Assembly: GCA_030560485.1 (NCBI GenBank)
Contig: JAKTTS010000039.1
Span: 1-55,218 of the forward strand
DNA length: 55,218 nt
Direction: 5' to 3'
DNA from: Ascoidea tarda (nom. inval.)
Taxonomy: Eukaryota; Ascomycota; Saccharomycetes; Ascoideales; Ascoideaceae
Below the pieces are notes generated by a model. It was not told the DNA's origin. It did no database searches and saw only the letters and a list, made by a program, of their open reading frames with translations. Every line of letters begins with the position of its first letter. Position 1 is the first letter of the stretch. The translations under genes were made by a program, and so were the position numbers. Positions 50,381 through 55,218 of this stretch are shown in pieces.

Positions 50381-52312
50381 TTAATAAAATTTTCCAAAAA
50401 ACTTTTTTTTACGACTTTGATGAATTTCCAGTGTAAATTCCTTTTTCACATTAACATTTGTCTTTATAGTCGAATTTGTTGGTATCCTTGTTAATTCGTT
50501 AATTTCTAATGGTGTAGGCGATAATATCTTTATCGCACTTCTTGATTTTTGTATTGATGGTTGGATTTCTGCCGAATTATTCTTATTGGAATGATTATGG
50601 AACTTATCTATTTTATTAATGCTAATATTTTGACTATTGTTATTATTATTATAGTTATTATTATAATTATTATTGTTGTTATTGTGGTTGTGATTATGAC
50701 TATGATTATGGTTATTTGAATAGCTTAAATTATTATATTGACTTGATAAGCTTTCTCGAACATTGCGGTTTTTATTCCCGTAGGAATCAAATGATGATGG
50801 TTTGCCTAAAATTATTGATTCCCTAGCATAATTATTGAGATTGGCACTACTATTATTATTGTTAATATCCATGCCAATATTACTCATCATATTACTATTA
50901 ACTGAGCTGTCAATCGATGTAGATATGCTGGGTGTTGACCCATTGGTGAATAATGAATTATCCAAACTTATTATGCTACCACCTTCGGTTCTTATTGAGG
51001 GCTCATTGCTTATTGACGAATACAATGATAATAAATCCTGTTCGGTAAACACTTTGATATTTAAAGCCTCTATCATTGTGTTTATTAAAAAGCAATACAA
51101 CTTGCTCCAGGCATTTTGTAATTCTTCTGTAAATGTTGGTCCAAATTTTAATGATAAAACATGTAACATCTCTGTTCCAATCACTTCAAATGTTTGAAAA
51201 TCAGAATTAAATAAACTGCTATGACTTCTGCCAAGAGACTCCAAAAACCCTGATAGTTGACTTAAATCCTCCAAAGTTCCAATTGCGAGCTTGAAAATAC
51301 TTGTAAATGAATTTGCTTGATGGACGATTGATGGTAAACTTGCCGTAAATTCCGGACTTGGGTTCATGTCATACACAAAGTCATAAACTTCTCTCCAAAA
51401 TCTCTTTGATGCAAACAATTCTGATAAGGGCTCACCAAATTCAAGTCCCATTTGTTTCAAGATTCCAGATCTCTCTCGAATTGAAGCTAAATCCAAATCT
51501 TCATTAGAAATGTATTTATCAATATCTTTTAGCAAATTATTATTCCAAGAGTATCTTAATAGTTTAATTTCTTCAGGTGAAAAGTGCGGTACCTCAACCG
51601 TTTTTTCTTTTATATCATCAACGTGAAATCTTCTAGGTGCTTGTAATGTATAGTTATTATTATTGAAATTGTTGAAACTATTGTTGAAATTATTGAAATT
51701 GTTATTGAAATTGACATTATTAATATTATTAATGTTATTAATATTATTAATATTATTGATATTGTTGTTAATGGAATTAATGTTATTATTACCACCGTTG
51801 GTATTGTTAACTAAAGGGCTTGAATCGGATATACTTATTGATGGAGTCCTTCTGATGTAATTGCTTGCTTTAGGAGAATTAGAAATGCTATTTATGCCAT
51901 TAAGCTTGCTTATATTGTTATTATTGTTATTATTGTTATTATTGTTGTTGTTATTATCAAATGAAAAAGTATTGAGAACAGAACTTAATTCGTTTATTGG
52001 AGTGCTTCTATGAGGAGAAGCTAATCTGTTTTTAGGATCAAGAGAACTTAAATAATTTTTTGTTTTATCTGATGTGTTATCTGAGTTTTTAGAATTTGAA
52101 CTTGAATTCTTTGATGAGCCCTCTCTTGATTTATTAGTGGATGACCCCTTTGAGCCAGAGTGTTTTGAATCAGAAGAGTAGCTGGTTTTATAGGCTCTAG
52201 AACTTTGGAACAGAGGAGTACCTGCACTACCATCTTTTGCTTTCTTGTAGGTGATGTAAGATGCTTCATTATTATACGATAAGAAATTTCCAAAGCTCAT
52301 TTTTTCCTTCAT
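50381..52312 (-). CDS. Globin-domain protein (YNL234W-like)
   Basis: A 643-residue protein with a central globin fold (about 245-400): FSPEEIKLLRYSWNNNL, SKRFWREVYDFVYDMNPSPEF, a helix SIVHQANSFTSIFKLAIGTLEDL whose His may be distal, and LESLGRSHSSLF where His fits the proximal F8 haem ligand, followed by FEVIGTEMLHVLSLKFG and AWSKLYCFLINTMIEAL. The flanks are low complexity: Asn runs at 119-134, Asn/Ile repeats at about 170-225 and an Asn/His tract near 535-570. The arrangement resembles S. cerevisiae YNL234W, a haem-binding globin of unclear role. Oxygen or redox sensing is a family-level guess. The start is the ATG at 52312; a second ATG four codons in is equally possible. A 340-nt ATG-free leader precedes it. 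Confidence 0.8.
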   Translation of the reverse strand: MKEKMSFGNFLSYNNEASYITYKKAKDGSAGTPLFQSSRAYKTSYSSDSKHSGSKGSSTNKSREGSSKNSSSNSKNSDNTSDKTKNYLSSLDPKNRLASPHRSTPINELSSVLNTFSFDNNNNNNNNNNNNNNISKLNGINSISNSPKASNYIRRTPSISISDSSPLVNNTNGGNNNINSINNNINNINNINNINNINNVNFNNNFNNFNNSFNNFNNNNYTLQAPRRFHVDDIKEKTVEVPHFSPEEIKLLRYSWNNNLLKDIDKYISNEDLDLASIRERSGILKQMGLEFGEPLSELFASKRFWREVYDFVYDMNPSPEFTASLPSIVHQANSFTSIFKLAIGTLEDLSQLSGFLESLGRSHSSLFNSDFQTFEVIGTEMLHVLSLKFGPTFTEELQNAWSKLYCFLINTMIEALNIKVFTEQDLLSLYSSISNEPSIRTEGGSIISLDNSLFTNGSTPSISTSIDSSVNSNMMSNIGMDINNNNSSANLNNYARESIILGKPSSFDSYGNKNRNVRESLSSQYNNLSYSNNHNHSHNHNHNNNNNNYNNNYNNNNNSQNISINKIDKFHNHSNKNNSAEIQPSIQKSRSAIKILSPTPLEINELTRIPTNSTIKTNVNVKKEFTLEIHQSRKKKFFGKFY

Positions 52313-54368
52313 GATAACCAGTAATAATTTGAACGATATAATGGTATGAAATTGTATGAAATTTTATGGAACTCAAGTAAATGGAAGTAAGTTGGTTGTG
52401 ATAGATTAAAGTTATATTATAACCCTTTGTAATTAGACGATATAAGAGAAAATGAGAGAAAAGGCTGAGAAAATAAAAAAATGATAGGAAAACAAAGTAG
52501 AAGTAAAAAATCAAATGATAGAAGAGCAAAATCAAATGAAAATAGCAAAAAGTGATGAAATAAATAAGGATGAAACAAAATAAAATCAAAAAAAAACCAA
52601 GGGAGATGAATAATATTTAAAAGAAAAAAAGAAAGATGATACTAAAAGGGTTTCATTATTGTCCTATCAAATTTGAATATTAACAAATATTAGAAAGTTA
52701 ACAGAAATTCATTAATTAATTAACTAATTAATACAAATCATAAAATTCATGAAAAGGATGCACGATTGTAATGATATTCATAGTATACATACTATAATGT
52801 ATATTGCTAATTATATAAAAACAACAAACGTAAATTACATTATTAGATATAAATGGAATTGTCAAAAGGTGAAATGTTAATTAAAAACGTTTTGAAAACA
52901 GAAATTAGGAGATAGAAATAGGTAGATATGTATGGTTCAATTCTCCAGATTGATTTGGAATATGAGAAATTTGTAAGTACCAATTGTTCAAAATTGAATA
53001 CGTGAAAGAAGTTGATAATGGTTTCATTGGAATAAAACTGGATAAAGAGATCGTTGATTTACTGGAAGTATTAAGAGAAATTGTTTTGTAGGATTTGTCT
53101 AACATTTGTGTCTAACATTTTTGTCTACCATTTTTATGATATTTGACCACTATTTGTCTGGGAGGTGTCTATGAATTGTCTCTTGTTTGTCTCTTAATTG
53201 TCTCTTGGTCGTCTTTTGATTGTCTACAGACTGTTTAAAGATTGTATTTCAATTAGTCGAATTTAAGATTGTAGAAAATAAAAAAAAGAAGATTCAAAGC
53301 TTAAGGAGTTTTAAGAGTACAAAAGAGCTTGAACAGTAGTACTCATGCAGTATAAAGCAGGACTGCGCCCAGAGCGTTCCAATAATCACATGAGCGGCTC
53401 TGTGGTATCGGGAATAGCAGAGAGAAACAGACATTGAACCAATGTTAAAGGAAAGAGGGAGGATGGTGAGGGAGAAGAACAACTGGGATTTGCAAGAGAG
53501 AGCAACTTGTGAGTTTTTTTCAGTAGGTGAGAGCAGGTTAAACTAAAATAAGATAGATACGAACGATGGTCAATAAAAATCAAGACAATAAGAGTGATAA
53601 CATTGAGACAAAATTTAAAAAACATAGGCAGTATTAATAAAGAAAGGAGCAGCGTGAGTTGTTGGATTTATGAAGATTTGAAAACTAAAAGGAACCAGGA
53701 ATTAAGCTGACAATTGACACACCTCAAGACACAAAAGAGCAGACGTCTATGCGTATATTTCGGACTGCATAAAGAAAGAGAAAAGGAGGGTAACGCTGAT
53801 GTAACAAAACAATGCAGATGGATAAAATTGAGTAAATAATGTTGGTTTTCGTAATCAAAAACAAAAAAACAAAACAGAAAATAAAAAAAATTGGAGTAAT
53901 ATTGGGGTTAAATTGTTGAGAAAGTGATGGGGAGTAGCGAACCAATGAAAATCAGATAAGGGTGAAGTAATGACATACCAATGCATATTACATGATATTG
54001 CAGGACATAGCGTTATTTACATTGGGAGATTTTAGATTGCAATTGTTATTAAATTATGTTGTTTATTTGATTCGTAATATAAAATGAATTAGAATATAGA
54101 GTGGATGTAGAACGAGTATAAAATAGATATAAACGATAAACTATAGAAGGTAATAAGAAAAAAAAGGGTAAAAATAAAAAAGTGAAAATGAAAACAAGCA
54201 CAAAAATGAAAAAGAAAAAGAAAAATAAAGTAGATAGAATATTGATTAAGCGTTTAGAATTTAATAATGTAAATTAAATTAAATTAAAAGAATAGTGATA
54301 TAACAGAATAAAATAAAACCGTAGAATTTTATTGTTATATTTGAAAAATTTTTTTGGATAATTCTTTC
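52313..54368. promoter_or_regulatory. 2-kb upstream region of the globin gene, with 11-bp repeat array
   Basis: No convincing gene on either strand. The 340 nt next to the globin start contain no ATG on the minus strand. An 11-bp-period repeat array lies at 53153-53251 with looser copies from about 53094. The rest is AT-rich; 54100-54340 is A-rich on the + strand and holds the 3' end of NFU1. Confidence 0.55.
53153..53251. repeat. Degenerate 11-bp tandem repeat, nine units (consensus ATTGTCTCTTG)
   Basis: Units: TTTGTCTGGGA, GGTGTCTATGA, ATTGTCTCTTG, TTTGTCTCTTA, ATTGTCTCTTG, GTCGTCTTTTG, ATTGTCTACAG, ACTGTTTAAAG, ATTGTATTTCA, each exactly 11 bp. Looser TTGTCT copies at 53095 and 53121, with a GTGTCT between them, precede the array with 13-bp spacing. 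Confidence 0.8.
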
Positions 54369-54923
54369 TTATAGAGAATGGTTCAATTTATTTTGATCGG
54401 ATTTTGATTTTCTGAGTTTTTCTTCGAATTTAGCAAATTCATTTAATGCAATTTCCTCGTTTGGATCAAAGACCTGTTTGACTGATCTAACTTCTTCGAC
54501 ATAGTGACTAAGCATTTTTTCAATACCATTTTTCAAAGTGTTTTCACTTAGAGAACAAGTAGTGCATGCACCCTTCAACTTGACAAAGACAACACCATTT
54601 TCAAAATCAAAACCTCTAAATTCCATATCTCCACCATCTTCTTGGATGGTAGGCAAGATTCTTGTGTCAATTAATTCTTTGATATCTTCGTATATTTCAT
54701 TTTCGACTTCATTATGTGGATATCTTGCTTCTCTGAATATGATGTTGCTTTCTGTAGCACTTGATATGAAAGAGACAGAAGAGCTGGTAAATAGTCTTTT
54801 GTTTATGAAAGTTGCAGCAGCAGGCTTGACAGGAGTTATGAGACGAGTATTAAGGCGACTGCGAGATATAAGAGGGTGTCTTAAAACAGATTGACAGACA
54901 GTCTTTGTAGATGAGAAAAACAT
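54369..54923 (-). CDS. NFU1: NifU-like iron-sulfur cluster protein Nfu1, short form
   Basis: A 184-residue mitochondrial protein. An Arg/Ser/Thr-rich presequence (about 1-50) leads almost directly into the NifU C-terminal domain: EIYEDIKELIDTRILPTIQEDGGDMEFRGF, with cluster-binding CTTC in GACTTCSLSENTLKNGIEKML, then DPNEEIALNEFAKFEEKL. Nfu1 passes 4Fe-4S clusters to targets such as lipoate synthase and succinate dehydrogenase. S. cerevisiae Nfu1 has 256 residues with an Nfu_N domain before this part; that domain is absent here, leaving only a linker of about 20 residues. The start ATG is good. I found no upstream exon on this strand, although an unrecognised one beyond the 295 bp visible cannot be excluded. 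Confidence 0.9.
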   Translation of the reverse strand: MFFSSTKTVCQSVLRHPLISRSRLNTRLITPVKPAAATFINKRLFTSSSVSFISSATESNIIFREARYPHNEVENEIYEDIKELIDTRILPTIQEDGGDMEFRGFDFENGVVFVKLKGACTTCSLSENTLKNGIEKMLSHYVEEVRSVKQVFDPNEEIALNEFAKFEEKLRKSKSDQNKLNHSL

Positions 54924-55218
54924 TTGTGGTTAGAGCTGATGAGCAGAAAAGAATAGTTAAGGAGAACAGACAACATCAGAGCAAAGAGTGCACAGTTATA
55001 AAGAAGTGTCTCCTCCACAAACACCAGGGAAAGCGACATCGGTAAATGCGCGGACGCTGACTAATCTCCGATGAAGGGTCTGTGATTGGTGGTCAGCGCG
55101 GCGGGTTATGAGGACCGGCTCTTGGGGTCAGCAACAGAGACCGACAAAGTATCTCGGTGGTACAGACCGGCACTAGGAGCCGGCACTGAAGGCCGATGGA
55201 AGGGTTGCCGAAGCGGGT
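54924..55218. promoter_or_regulatory. NFU1 promoter, GC-rich at the window end
   Basis: 295 bp. TGACTAATCT at 55058-55067 repeats the motif of the H3 promoter, including three more shared bases upstream. 55085-55218 is GC-rich with CCGGC repeats, including CCGGCACT twice about 15 bp apart (near 55167 and 55181). No open frame is recognisable before the window ends. Confidence 0.5.

Noticed and set aside
53294-53945. Minus-strand frames of 62-79 codons in the globin upstream region
   Set aside because: Low complexity Phe/Ser/Leu translations of purine-rich DNA; no domain, no conserved start.

Overview
The window is nuclear chromosomal DNA from a budding yeast (Saccharomycotina) outside the Saccharomyces group. 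It is AT-rich, with compact mostly intron-poor genes and asparagine-rich low-complexity tracts in many proteins. Its few introns have yeast-type signals (TACTAAC or CTAAC branch sites). Gene content points the same way: yeast RPS0, AMA1, TAF6, YCG1, NAS6 and AIM14, plus genes absent from S. cerevisiae, namely an oleate delta-12 desaturase (FAD2) and methylmalonate-semialdehyde dehydrogenase. CTG is rarely in frame in the genes I spot-checked. That would suit a CUG-reassigned clade, but AT bias explains it equally well, so I leave the clade open.

Layout. 1-8.2 kb: the Asn-rich tail of a + strand gene, a mitochondrial methylmalonate-semialdehyde dehydrogenase, a 2.2-kb spacer and an SBE2/SBE22-like gene with a long ATG-free leader. 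8.2-19 kb: condensin YCG1, a GH76-family protein, a divergent Sec23-family COPII gene whose true start lies across a 73-nt intron, and TAF6. 19.5-29 kb: a large arrestin (ECM21/CSR2 type), a 1.7-kb divergent promoter, 2-methylcitrate dehydratase PDH1, a RidA-family protein (MMF1) and a spliced YOP1 homologue with an unusual 6-residue repeat tail. 29-41 kb: AP-1 gamma adaptin, a short-chain dehydrogenase, a solitary histone H3, prohibitin PHB2, FAD2, an NMN adenylyltransferase and proteasome chaperone NAS6. 41-55 kb: the AIM14/YNO1-type NADPH oxidase, spliced RPS0, the APC/C activator AMA1 (two introns), a globin-domain protein and a short NFU1.

The genes do not form one pathway; this is an ordinary yeast gene mosaic. 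A loose metabolic theme is propionyl-CoA and branched-chain metabolism: the dehydrogenase makes propionyl-CoA from valine, PDH1 acts in the methylcitrate cycle, and MMF1 protects mitochondrial amino-acid metabolism. PDH1 and MMF1 lie in tandem only 121 bp apart.

Several apparent starts of long reading frames are GTG or TTG codons. I moved these to the first sensible ATG or across an intron (Sec23-family gene, GH76, TAF6, YOP1, APL4, SDR); the MMF1 and NAS6 starts were also moved downstream. I see no transposon, viral remnant, CRISPR array, rRNA or convincing tRNA gene. I found no clearly new multi-gene system. The most interesting items are the 3n, stop-free AMA1 intron, the 2-codon first exon of the Sec23-family gene, the NFU1 lacking its N-terminal domain, an 11-bp-period repeat array upstream of the globin gene, and GC-rich promoter islands carrying CACGTG boxes and short tandem repeats.
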